A stretch of DNA of 60,000 nucleotides. It comes from Hydractinia symbiolongicarpus (Eukaryota; Cnidaria; Hydrozoa; Anthoathecata; Hydractiniidae). The DNA lies in NCBI RefSeq assembly GCF_029227915.1, contig NC_079875.1, positions 31,007,501 to 31,067,500 on the forward strand, read 5' to 3'. Below, piece after piece: positions 9,720 to 20,660 of the stretch. Both the position numbers and the translations under genes were made by a program. Below the pieces are notes generated by a model, which ran no database searches, had not been told where the DNA came from, and saw only the letters and a program-made list of their open reading frames with translations. Each line of letters opens with the position of its first letter. The stretch's first letter is position 1.

Positions 9720-10200
9720 GATTTATTACCGGAGTTCTTTGTTTATTGATGATCTAGAATCTGTCATCAATTCAAATTACCACCATCTATATGCAGATGA
9801 TACTATCTGACTGAATATTAAAAAAATGACTACTCGGACAAAACAGAAACAATCTCTTTCGGCAACCACAACCAGTTAAAAAACGTTAAATAAATTGCGA
9901 AAAAGTTGAATATGTTTGGGTAATATTTGATCAAAAAATGCAATGGGAAGAGCACATTATTAACACTAATAGTAAAAATCCTTATTAAATATACTAAAAT
10001 TAGAATTATTCATCTTGTTTAACATCTTACACCAAAAACCTTCTTAATTAATGCAATTCATGCATCTCTATTTAAACCGAAGTTGGTATATATATATGAG
10101 AAGTGAAATTGCAATGGAAGAGTGTATTACACCTATATAGCTGTGCGACATTGTTTACCTTTACTAAGTGCTCATTCAGAATATTATTAATTTTTAAACG
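9720..10200 (+). pseudogene. Decayed LINE reverse transcriptase fragment
   Basis: In frames broken by stops one can read LFIDDLESVINSNYHHLYADDT (motif C, YADD, near 9740-9808), then VEYVWVIFDQKMQWEEHI (about 9908-9960), which matches the usual LGI.ID..L.W..HI block following motif C in CR1/L2-like elements. Only the RT C-terminal half remains. Confidence 0.55.
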
Positions 10201-13200
10201 TTCACATATAGCAACGGGTTGTAAACTGTGTTTTTATGTCAGCTAAAGTTGTGGGAAAGTTAATTTTTGAATAATATATTCACTGGAACCATCATGTTGT
10301 GTGCGCTTCATTCGATTTACGACATAATTTATATCTGTACTAAAGCGCTTCACGGAGTTCTTGTTATTTCAAAACAAAATCATTCAGGAGGATCTACAAA
10401 GGCCGCGTTATTGCTCAGAGATGTTGCTGGAAAACTATATTGGTAATTGCCCTAATATCAGTTATTTGCTTCCTTGCAGTCCCTTATTTATTAATCCAAC
10501 ATTTTGGAATAATAGTGGAAGCATCCCTCCACAAACGTAATTTAATTGACATTTTTTAACCATATCTCACGTCGCTATGTTTAAAGATTTTGGCTTACCA
10601 ATGTGGTAAGTTCATATATTTATGAATATTCTAAGAATTTTGCCCCATCCGCAATATTAAAAATGTAACAATGTTCATAAATTTATGATGGTTAACGATA
10701 ACAATCACCATAGTCAGTTTTCTATAGAAGACCTAACTTTGGATCAAAAGATTGTTGTTTATTTTGTAAAATAATCTTACTGGGAATGACTCCCAGACAA
10801 AATGCAAGATTTCTTTTATCTTCCGAATAGAAATGTACCTTACCAAGATTCAGTTAAATTCAGTTGAGTTCAGATTTAGGTTTTATTGTTGATGACAGCA
10901 AGGCCAGCTTCCTGATGCCAAAAGTTATAATGCTAACGAATCCAATCAAGATACTTTCATTGAGTCAACTGTTCATAGCGAATCCACCTTAAACCACAAA
11001 ACTTTACATTGTTGAAACACAGGAACAGGAAAATCAGATTTAGTAAAAACGATAATAAGATTTGCCAGAATAGCTAGTTTTCACTTGTCAAACAAAGCAA
11101 GGTGTGAACACCTTGGACGCAAACATTAATGCAAGCATAAGCTCGCCGAAAATATACAAACCTTTTTTTATATTTTTGCAGCAGAATTTTCATAGTGTGA
11201 ACCAGGAAACGCATAAAAACACAGAAAAACAACAAAAGCAATTATATTGGTAAACAACTTGAATTCCATGCCAACAACTTTATTCTTCCAACACTCAACT
11301 TCTGAAGACATAAAATCTCTGGTAGCTTCCAGATCATTTTTAAAAGGCTTTTGGAATACGATGCAAAAGAATTAAAGAGAAGAATAGTTATTTATGTAGA
11401 GTAAGTAATGGGATGCTACCGTACAAGCACAAATATGGGACAGTTGATTTATTTGACTTTTTTTTCAAAAAAACTTCTTTTTTACCTTAGGAATATTTTG
11501 TAAGAGAAAGAAATCAGAGAAATATTATGTATACTAGGGTTAAAAAAAATGCGACAAGAGGGGATTACGATATGAAAGCGGTAAAATACATATTTTTTCT
11601 CACTTTAGCATGGACGGCAGTAATTCATCTCAGCTCTGCCGCTTTGTGAATGACCGCCCGATAGGGAAGTGTTGCATGAATAAGGCTATATAAAACAAAA
11701 CGCAACATACAATTTGTTTGTTTATGTTTAAGTTATGGAGATACGAAAAATCTGTGGTTGCGTGACCAGGTCAGTTCTAAAATTAAAATTACTACGATAG
11801 AAATATTAGAATTTATCTCTTCTGGAAAAGAGGATGAAATCTCATTAAAATCCTTTACTATAATCTTACTATAATCTTTTTTGTTTTAAAATCTCTCAAA
11901 GTATTTACTTTTACAACATTTATGCTTTGTTTGTTTGTTTAGTTTTTTTACAAAAATTTATCAATCAATTTATCAAAAAAAAGAAAGACACATCTTTAGA
12001 AAAGAATGATGATGAGGTGACAAAACAGCTAGCCGCAATGATATTACTTGTCTAATGACAGCTGGTTATACGATAGTTAGGTTGCAACCCTCTGAAAATT
12101 TTCATTGACGTTGACCGTAAAACACATAAAAATACAACAGCGACAGAACGCAACAAATATTAAAGCAATTCAAATACATGTCAACAGTTAAATTGCACAC
12201 ACTGCAAGAAAACCTTTTCGCTAAAGCAAAATATAAAACTGCATATAAAAGAATCTCACTACACAATGTCAAGACGTAGCTTATTAGGGGTTTGTTATTT
12301 TTCTCCTGATACGTTTTGTGGAGAAAGAATGTGGAAACCGCAATGAGAAGGCAGGGAAGGAGGCAGCTGAGGATTTGATCCAAGTCAGTTATTACCTGAT
12401 GCTCATCCTGTAGCAACACATGTCGATGCGCTAGAAATGGAGGATAGCAGTGACAGAAGGACTGTCTTATATACATGTTGTTGTTTTCTTAAAAGTATTG
12501 CGCTTATCGTATAAGGGAAAATTTTAAGCATATGCTAAGCATTATGCCGAGCCTCCAACAATGCTTTACAATAATCTTTTTCCTGTATGTTTATGACTAA
12601 AAAAGAGGAAAAGTCCATTCATTAAAGTATTGTAGCAAACATTCGAATTTCGAATATAATTACAAACAGAAGAAAAAATGATGATTAGATGTGAGGTGAA
12701 TTGCATGATGAGACTGTTTACTTGATGAAATTGCTTTTTCGTGTATAAATCATTGTTTTCCTTTTTTTTAGCTATTACTAGTCAAAAGTTAAAATACGTA
12801 AGCAAAAACAACCAACTTTAACCCCACTTTGGTTCAAAAAGAAGATTGACTATAACTGTTGAGGTAATAGAGAAACTGGAAGATTGATTATAACTGTTGA
12901 GGTAATGAGAAACTGGAGTAAAGATTAACTAAACTAAAAATTCTTCCATTCTAGCTACAAATACAGAAATGTGAACACTTACTTTTACCGCTTGGAGTGC
13001 CAAAAAGGCACTATTCAAGAAAAGGGATATCGGCGTAAAGAAAATTAAATGCACAATAGAAGAAAATAATCCAGCTTTCGGGTATCATGTGGGTTCTGTG
13101 TTTCTTTTGACACAATGGAAGTTTGAGTATTTATGACTGGTGGTTTGTCTTCATTCTTGTTTGTCATGATCAGGTGAAAAATTGATACAACCGTATTTTG
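10201..13200. other. Largely unassigned AT-rich stretch
   Basis: No recognised gene. The longest frame is 12102-12476 (minus, 124 codons), hydrophobic with perhaps two or three membrane-like stretches (LPCLLIAVSTFFL, ILLYAVLYFALA, CCVLSLLYFYVF), but with no family match and Cys/Leu-rich AT composition that can arise by chance. A short word block near 12037-12105 (TACTTGTCTAATGACA ... AACCCTCTGAA) recurs at 17737-17795. Confidence 0.3.
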
Positions 13201-13209
13201 ATCTAAACA

Positions 13210-13450
13210 ACAAGAAATGGAGAATGATGTAGACGCTGACGGTAACAATGTGTTGAAACATGATGCTTCAGCATCCGTGCGCAATCTACGTGCGTATATA
13301 GATACCCTGTTGGGCACTCTAATATAAGGATAGATGTGCAGGTGTTAACATTTCTTTTTCGTTTAATTCCTTTGTTCTTTTTTTGGCTGCATGTTAGTAT
13401 TTTCAAATGCAGCATTTTGGTTTGGTTTTTATCGGTGCCAGAAAAGGTAT
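13210..13450 (+). repeat. Dispersed repeat, plus copy (inverse copy near 18270-18475)
   Basis: The stretch around TACGTGCGTATATAGATACCCTGTTGGGCA (split over 13288-13318) occurs inverted near 18390-18420, with weaker similarity on both sides. The plus strand also reads a short ATG frame, MENDVDADGNNVL onward, of 37 codons from 13217; the other copy does not keep it, so it is probably not a gene. Confidence 0.55.
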
Positions 13451-14989
13451 TTTTAACAAAGATGCAGAGAAAGGTTACATTTTTTAAGAAAATAAAAAAT
13501 ATTTGGGCAAACAGTAAGTATTAAAAAAATTAAACGTTAATTAATTTGTGTTGTTCTTTTCTGCATAGTTGATTGAACTTTTACAACTTTTATGGAACTT
13601 GCTGAGGTGTAAGGCGAAAGGAGGGCAGTGGCAGCAGGGTAGTGAAGTTCATGGTAGCGATTGCGTATAGAAAAGAAGTAATCAAGTGTCATTAATATAA
13701 AGGTTGCCTCGGTGGTGAGACGTGTATGCAGTTTTGTCCGAGGTGATTTTCCTGTAATGTTTAAACGGAAAACTGAATGCTTTGAATCGTACCACCCATG
13801 TCTCTGAATAAAAGAAAACTACTATTTAATTTTTTTAAATTATTGTGTGAAATCGGCGACAAATTATAAAAAGGCTTAATGATATAAGGGCACAAAAGAT
13901 AATTCATTTTGATGTTTATATAGGAAATTATATTCCATGTGTTCATTAAAGTTCTTAGCTTTTTAGAAGTAATTTAGCGCAATGATATAGACGATTATAA
14001 TTATTCAGTAGTAGTTGTTTTTGTTTTGTTTTATTTTAGTCTTTTATATTTTACTTTCTTGGATCTGATTTTATCGATTTTAAATACATGGAAAATAAAT
14101 AAAAATTCCTGTCAAGTGTTGGTGTCAGTTGGATGGAGCTGTAAGGGAAAATGACTTGCTCCAAAAGCTGCTGTTATCTGAAACGCCATAGTGGCGAAGG
14201 ACCATAAAAATAAGTGTACGTGGTAAACATTTCCTACATCAAGCCATATTGCAGGCAGTAAACACTTTTTAGTCTTTGTGTTTTTTAGAGCAGCCCAGAC
14301 AAGAGACATTGCTCCCAACAGGTTTTCCGATTTTAATCTGTAAGAGGTAGCCATTGATAATAAACGACAGCCATATTAAAAAATGCATAGCCATTTTCAG
14401 CACTCGCTACACAAGTGGAACAACAAAACGCTTTAACAATATATTGCTTGTAGCCATCAATCGCAAGCTTCTTGTGGTCAAATAATTCAGTCAACAACAG
14501 ATAGCTTAAGTTTTTGAAAGATGTCGCAAAAAAGTTTACTCTCGCCAAAAAATTAAATGCGTATTACTTTGACTTGAAAAACTGAACTTACGTGAGTACA
14601 CTCGCGAGTAAAAATATAATTATCATTGAGAGTATGATTAACAAAAACGCGAGTAATATCATTTTTGTTGTGAATTACTCGCACTCTTACTCTCGAAAAT
14701 GTGTAGCTTTACTAACGATCGGCACAGTATAAGGTGTGAACCATTGTTCACAATTTCCGTCTCTCGTGTTGCTGTTTGACGGGACTTGCACAATTACACA
14801 GAGGGCAAACCCATTTATTATTCCCTGTCAATAACTCGGGTTGTAAGAAGAGGTTCTGGGTCTTGGTTGCAAATCAAGAAATGGATACAATGCATCAGTA
14901 GAGTGCGATTGGAAACATGTGTCACATGTGATTGTGGTTCTAGTACAAAGCTGGTACATGGTGGTAGTAAAAAGCTGTAATAACTGTCC
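13451..14989. other. Unassigned AT-rich stretch
   Basis: Minus-strand frames at 14112-14354 and 14333-14548 overlap end to end but match nothing I know. CTCGCGAGT-type words cluster at 14590-14695. Confidence 0.3.
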
Positions 14990-16228
14990 AATCTGAACTG
15001 AATGAAGAATGCCTATTGGAGGTTTTTTCATCTTTTCTGTGGAGTAACTAATAGGAGAAAAAAACGAATATTGCCAGGTTTGCTGGAGAGAGATGGTTTC
15101 TACGATGATAAGAAATCTTTAAGGGAGGTTACAAGTGTGCGTAAGACAGTGTTATGACGATAGGTAAACCTACCCTGAGTTAAGGCAACTTTACAAGCTC
15201 CGAAAATATGGGGAACTGTACAGATGTTTTTTTTACACAAACTACGCTTGCGTCTTTTTGTAATCCCCAGGAAATTAGATTACTTGGTGAAGGCAGTGTA
15301 TATATGTGGAACCAATGCAAAATGAAATTAGACATTGTGGCAGAGCCAAAAGGGTGCTCCACAAAAGATCGTTTTTCACAAAACTGCACTATTTCATCCA
15401 GTTGCCCTGAATATGGAGTTGCACTGCACGGGCTTGGAAAACCTACGTTTGTATATTGAAGCTGGCTTTCGGCAGAGCGAACGGCATTGCTTACAGACGA
15501 ACCTGATTATAAAGTAGGTAAAAATGATGAAACACATGGATCAGCAGAATCTCTCAGTAATAAATGTCCGCTGACTTTTGAGAATTATAGGATAGAAGTC
15601 ATACTTTTGAAGGGTAGAGGACAAGGTGAGCTAGCTTAATATAAACAGATGTTGGTGATTGAATGATGGAGCCGAAACCATTTCCTGACCAGGACGGAAA
15701 TCTTTCGTTCCTATTTGATGACAGTTGACAAAGAAACTTCATATATCAATATTGGCCACTGAGCCCTTGGAATTACTAAGTGTTGCAGAAACAAAAGTTT
15801 ATAAGTGCCTTTAAATGACGGGGAGTCAATTTGTCAAAATAAATATGTCAAAAGCGGCATGATGAGAAAGGGAATGAGTAATGGTGTAACCAAGAAACTT
15901 GACGAGGTTTTCGTGAATCGATGGAATGGATTCGCCGTGAGCTGTGAAGGGCGTTATATTCTTACACATTATGAATAACAATACTGCGGGATTTTGTTGC
16001 GCGAAACGACATGCCTGCCCATTTAAAACCAGTAACACAGCGGTCAAGCAACTTCTGACAATCATGTGCTGAGGGAGACATTAGAAATATGTCGTCCATA
16101 AACGCTTTCATTGGTGGTTGAGCAGGATCATTTGCCGCTACACAAACAAATTCGATGATAATATTGATGTCTACCAAGAAAAGAATAATCAAGAGGGCGC
16201 AACCAATATAAATACCTTTTTCATGCAA
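14990..16228 (-). pseudogene. R2-like LINE polymerase, 3' half, decayed
   Basis: Reads leftward through several frame changes. RT motif B-like KGIYIGCALLIILF (about 16220-16180), motif C MKAFMDDIFLM (about 16105), KWAGMSFRATKSRS (about 16020), IPSIHENLVKFLG (about 15925-15885), QHLVIPRAQWPILIYE (about 15780-15730), then VSGHLLLRDS (about 15555). Next come YTLPSPSNLISWGLQKD (about 15300-15250), QGRFTYRHNTVL (about 15170-15130) and PPIGILHS (about 15025). The order is that of the RT followed by the zinc-knuckle and nuclease-side region of R2/NeSL-like elements. Catalytic MDD is retained but the frame is broken many times. Confidence 0.68.
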
Positions 16229-16979
16229 GTGCCACCCTGATGGTGAAGAGAGTGAAAAGGATTTACTCCATCGGGAAAACGCACAGCACTAATTTCCTGT
16301 CGACTGAACAACACCAAAACTGCTTAAAACATTACTTCTGTGAGTTCTGTGCCGACCAAATGTTGGTCTTTCAGAGTGTGCACAGTCGTTACACAAAAAT
16401 TTTGAATGTAGCAAAGAACTGCAGAAAAATAATAACTCCAAGTATTTTAAAGCACTTAACGCTTTTTTGAGCCTCATACAGAGGCTCTAAAAAGTGTTGA
16501 TGCGTCATTCAAAGGCGATAGAATGCTAATTGTTGATGCCCTTAAGGAAGTCTCAACATTACTGACAACTGATGATGCTTTCGTAAAGGCTTACATTAAC
16601 CTATTGGGTAAGGTTGGTGCTTCACTTTACAGCTTTGCCAGGCACATTTTGTATTTAACCAGCAAGACTGGATATAAAAGAACATGCTACAATGCCTTCC
16701 CGAGTTTGCTGACTTCTACGCAAATCCAACACAGGCATCTGTATATACAATTCGCAAATTCTTAGCTGCCAGAGCCAGCAAAGGCGCAGGAAGATAGTCC
16801 AGACCTGGAAAAATTATTTTAAACCTCATTTTGCAATGAAGAAGATGAAGTATTTCATTCTGCACAAACAACAAAACGTTCATATGACGATGATAAAAAA
16901 CCCAAAAAAGTCAAAGAAGAAGAAAGGGTGACAAGGTATTAATTTAATAGCTTGTCATCCTTTAGGACTCCGCACTGGG
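16229..16979. other. Unassigned, with one coding-like segment
   Basis: 16523-16765 (plus) reads DALKEVSTLLTTDDAF and continues after a shift with a Lys-rich tail near 16880-16930 (KKPKKVKEEER). It looks like a retroelement structural or host relic but I cannot name it. Confidence 0.3.
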
Positions 16980-17200
16980 GAAATTTTTTTTTTGCCATGT
17001 ATTCTGTTTTATTTGCATTCAACAGTATTTTGTTGGTACTGAGACATTGTGGAAGTAATTTAAGGTCAATGTTGGTTCTCTTTAAAAAGGATTTTAATTA
17101 TTTATAAAAGCAAAGCAAGTTGGTGTCATCGGCAAAGTGATGAACCAGAGAGTATTTCATTGCCACGTGTAAAGCATTGATGTAATGAAAAACAGGAAAA
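16980..17200 (-). pseudogene. LINE RT fragment (motif C region)
   Basis: Minus strand reads VAMKYSLVHHFADDTNLL (about 17165-17110), a stop, then LKSFLKRTNIDLKLL and NKILLNANKTEYM (to about 16995). This is RT motif C and the following block of a CR1/L2/jockey-type LINE. It joins the ORF1 relic upstream with the intervening endonuclease and RT start deleted. Confidence 0.6.
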
Positions 17201-17530
17201 TTTCACAGTTGTCCTGTCTTTCTGTTTGAGTTTATGACAGGCTTCGATTCTATCGACGGAAATAGAAACATTAATTTTGTTCAAAATTTACATACTTTTT
17301 CCTTTAAATGTTCATACTTGATGACTGCGTGTAACCCAACGACTTCGAGACATTCTCTTCTTGAAAATTGCTCATCTATCCAGACACAAATTGGTTTCTA
17401 AAACCATCGTTAACTGTTTTGGAAATAGCCAACTCGCTCTCAGGCTCTTCGAATTTTTGGTTTAGAGCAACGAGTTCAGCATTTATTATTTTGCAATTTT
17501 TGCAAGACTTGTGGTACCAGTTCGTTTTTG
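17201..17530 (-). pseudogene. LINE ORF1-like protein fragment (coiled coil plus RRM-type domain)
   Basis: Minus strand reads NAELVALNQKFEEPESELA (about 17490-17430), then FSRRECLEVVGLHAV (about 17360-17315), then VDRIEACHKLKQKDRTTVKF (about 17260-17205). This is the pattern of the L1-type ORF1 nucleic-acid chaperone found in many invertebrate LINEs. Stops and at least two frame changes are present. The following RT fragment has the same orientation, so both probably come from one internally deleted element. Confidence 0.6.
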
Positions 17531-18269
17531 CTTATTTTTTCTAGCTGAGATTTGCTTAGTTCCATTTTTGATTGATTGTAGTGTTATAAGATACTTAATT
17601 CGTCAGACAGTTTACCAAAATACAGGATATATAACATGTATCGTTTTATCTGAAGAACTAACTCCTTGATCTTAGAGCGCAGAATTTACTGTTATTGTAT
17701 TGCAGTAATAATGTTTGACGATGTGGTGTTGTAATGATAATACTTGTCTAATGACAAGCAGTAGTAAAATTTAGAGGTCCAACCCTCTGAAGGTTTCGCA
17801 TCTAAGCAAAATTTCTCTTATGTATTTTTATTAGATAAACTATTAACACAACAGGAGGGCTAATGAAGGTGGGAGATCTCCTTTTTTTCTCTTGTAACTT
17901 TAGAGAAATCGCGAAATGGCACCATCGTTAGTGTATGTTGACAAAAGTACTCCCCATCAAACAAGATACATACGTACATATCGTGTGCTTCGCACTTTGT
18001 AATTTTCCCTCTTTTTCCTTACCTTACTATTTTTGTAGGGACTCGGTTTCAATTAAAGCAAACAGTATGTTATATTTATGCTACAATAGGTGTTAATGTC
18101 CCATAGATTTTTCTTGTTTTTTTTCATAGATCTTGTTGTCCATGCTATCTATAATATACACAATTAACATTTTTAGTTGTTAATTGGACTTTTTCCGTGC
18201 TACAGTAGAGCATGTCATAATAGCACCATTTCTGGCTCTGTTAACTTCAGATTGAACAGATGCTGACAA
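17531..18269. other. Unassigned AT-rich stretch
   Basis: Contains only the short repeat at 17737-17795 that resembles 12037-12105 in direct orientation. Confidence 0.3.
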
Positions 18270-18475
18270 ACGAACGTAAAACCTTGAGAAGATGCTGCAT
18301 TATGAAAATACAAACATACAACAAAAAAGACTAGAACGGATTTAAACGAAAAAATAAATGTTAAATCTACCACCTGCACATTAGATTGCCCAACAGGGTA
18401 TCTATATACGCACGTAAATTCTGCACGAATGCTAAAGTTTAATGTCTCAAGACATGATTCTCCATTTCCTTTTGT
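18270..18475 (-). repeat. Dispersed repeat, inverse copy of 13210-13450
   Basis: Reverse complement matches the 13.2-13.45 kb repeat, best over the shared TGCGTATATAGATACCCTG. The two copies are about 5 kb apart in opposite orientation. Confidence 0.55.
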
Positions 18476-19702
18476 ACCAGTAAATTTGCTATTGTCTTTG
18501 TCACTTTAACATATGTATTGATGAATATATATAGAGGATTTTATGGAGAATATAACCAAACCCGTCAGTCCGGTCTTTAAATCAACACTTATTACGAACT
18601 AAAATTAAACAGCCGAAGAGCAGTTCGCCTACCTTTAATTATTCATAAACAGGTCGTCTAGACCTTTATGTTGTACCAAAGCGTGTAAAATTTCTTATAA
18701 ATTTACCTTCATGCCATTCTTTATAACGTGTGGAAATAGGTTATTGAATCGTTTGGTAGTGCGTCTCAGAAGCGGAAGATCGTTTTTATGTGTGTAATCA
18801 ATATAGAAAGGGTTGCGCAGAGTTTGTCAAGGCAAAGGCATTAAGATTCGTGACGCATAAAATTTCATTCAAGGGAGGGAAGAGTTGCCATAAAAGCATT
18901 ATGCAGTCACAAAAATGCTATGCAGTCAAAGTAGCAAATAAGAGATATTTGGCACCTTTGCGTTCCTCAAATCCAAATGATTTAGTCAGCAAATATAAAA
19001 TTCGCGACACCTGTGTATGCGGAAAAGACAAAGGCGTACAAAGATTTAAAAATTAAACGGAATCTTTTGTCACTGTAACACTTCTATGACTTTTTACGGA
19101 GACAATTTACCTGAGATAACACCAGATGCGATTTCAAGGATAAAAGTTAGTGTATCTCGGTAGATGAGAAACAAACAGAGGAGCAATAATTGCTTATTAC
19201 GCCTGAGCAAATCCAACTGTTCGAGGAGTGCGCCAGTGCGAAAGGGACTATCTCGATATTTGAAGAATTTAGCAGAGGAAACACATTGTCTCGTCAAGAA
19301 TATGCATGTGCACGGGATTCCCTCATAATGGAAATAACTATAATTACTTCCCAGAGTGGTAAATATATTGTGAAACACAGTCCTGGTAATCTGTGTACGA
19401 GCGAAAGCTTACTAACAGCTTTCAATTTTCATTGATTCTATTGGCAGACAGATTTAGTGACCTTGAAAATGTTTTTGTTTCGCATAATAGCAAGGGTCCG
19501 GTGTTTATGGTGAAAACGATAGTCCAGTGAGGAAAAACATAACTTCAAATACATTTTGAATGTCTGGACCCACTAACTTTGGAGATTAAAATCCAACTAA
19601 AGCTCCATATGTTGCTAGCCTGTTAACACACTGTGAAAGCACCTTAAATAATACTATAGTTTAATAGAAAAGGAAAAGTATGCCTGTCAGGGAACAGTAG
19701 AC
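18476..19702. other. Unassigned stretch
   Basis: A basic 88-codon frame at 18790-19056 (plus) and overlapping frames at 19094-19435 are not recognised. Confidence 0.3.
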
Positions 19703-19930
19703 TTGGAGAAAACTTTAACAAATTTTAATGAAAAAAAGAAAACGTGGACTAATACCGAAGTCGGGGAGTTGGAGACTCTATTTAAGCAGTTTTTTACTTC
19801 GAAAGCTGTCCGATTTGGTGATGTACATGGTCTGTGTGAAAAGTCTAACCATCTAGTTCAATTGTCTGATCAGCAGATAATTGGAAGCTACTGGCGTTTC
19901 AAAGTCATAGAAAGGAGAAAAGTATTTAAA
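19703..19930 (+). pseudogene. Myb/SANT-like domain fragment of a transposon protein
   Basis: KKTWTNTEVGELETLFKQF (from about 19736) followed by a second block ending WRFKVIERRK (about 19890-19925) fits the W-x-x-E-x-x-x-L pattern of Myb/SANT-type domains carried by several animal transposon proteins. The frame then runs into hydrophobic sequence that looks noncoding. Assignment to a specific element is not possible from this piece. Confidence 0.35.
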
Positions 19931-20404
19931 GTTATCGCATTTCTTTGTCCTAAATGTTGTATTTGTGACTTTTATTTATATTTAGCGTTTTCATGGAAAT
20001 TGTACCCTGTTTTTTATTGAATCTAAAAAATATCTGCATTTGTTTTGTGAAATTTCCAATTCGCCAATATTTTTCTTGCATAAGTTTCTGCACTTAAAAT
20101 AAGGAAAGAAAAAAAATAATAAATTACAAAAAAGTGAATCATACCTTGCTAATTCCCTGTGCAACTGGATTATAGATACATCAAGTTTAACTGAATGTTT
20201 GCAAGATTATGATATACAAAGTATGTCATAGCGATATAACAATTTAGGGCAGGTCTAGAAACGACATTTGCTGTAAAATGTAAAGACAAGGAATGTGTTT
20301 TTCAGTACTTCCAAGTCCAAAAAAATTTTTGATTTAAATCGGAAAAGTGTACTTGGTAGTCGCCTGGCTGGTAAAGGACGCTGAGCTTTAATAAAAAAAA
20401 GAAA

Positions 20405-20660
20405 TGTGTCAACCACGTTAGAAAAGAATGGGTAGGAATTTGCGAAAACTGGTCAAGGATATAAAGGGGGAAAATTGGATGACTGTAAATGCATAAACAG
20501 CAAGGGTCGCCTTACAATCTCACGAATCGATGCTATGCAAAATTTTTACAGCCACATGATAAGGAACAGCAAAAGAGATATATTACAAATTTTCAGAAAA
20601 TACTATAAAACAATATTACAACTTTCACGTAGTTTTAATAGAAGCTTTTTTAAAAAATCA
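20405..20660 (+). pseudogene. Mutator-like transposase-domain protein, C-terminal fragment
   Basis: Across one or two frame changes: KRMGRNLRKL-like sequence (about 20422-20450), then SKGRLTISRIDAMQNFYSH (about 20502-20556) and IRNSKRDI. This is the segment that in Mutator-like transposase-domain proteins of cnidarians and arthropods reads G(K)GRLT..ID.(M/L)QN(F/Y)YG..IR.N. Downstream acidic sequence (about 20705-20820) may belong to it. Confidence 0.5.

Noticed and set aside
12102-12476. Possible small membrane protein
   Set aside because: No family, no supporting splice sites or repeat; hydrophobic frames are common by chance in AT-rich DNA. Mentioned only in the stretch entry.
15208-15517. 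Plus-strand frames of 60-83 codons
   Set aside because: They are antisense to the R2-like relic, whose minus-strand blocks are recognisable.
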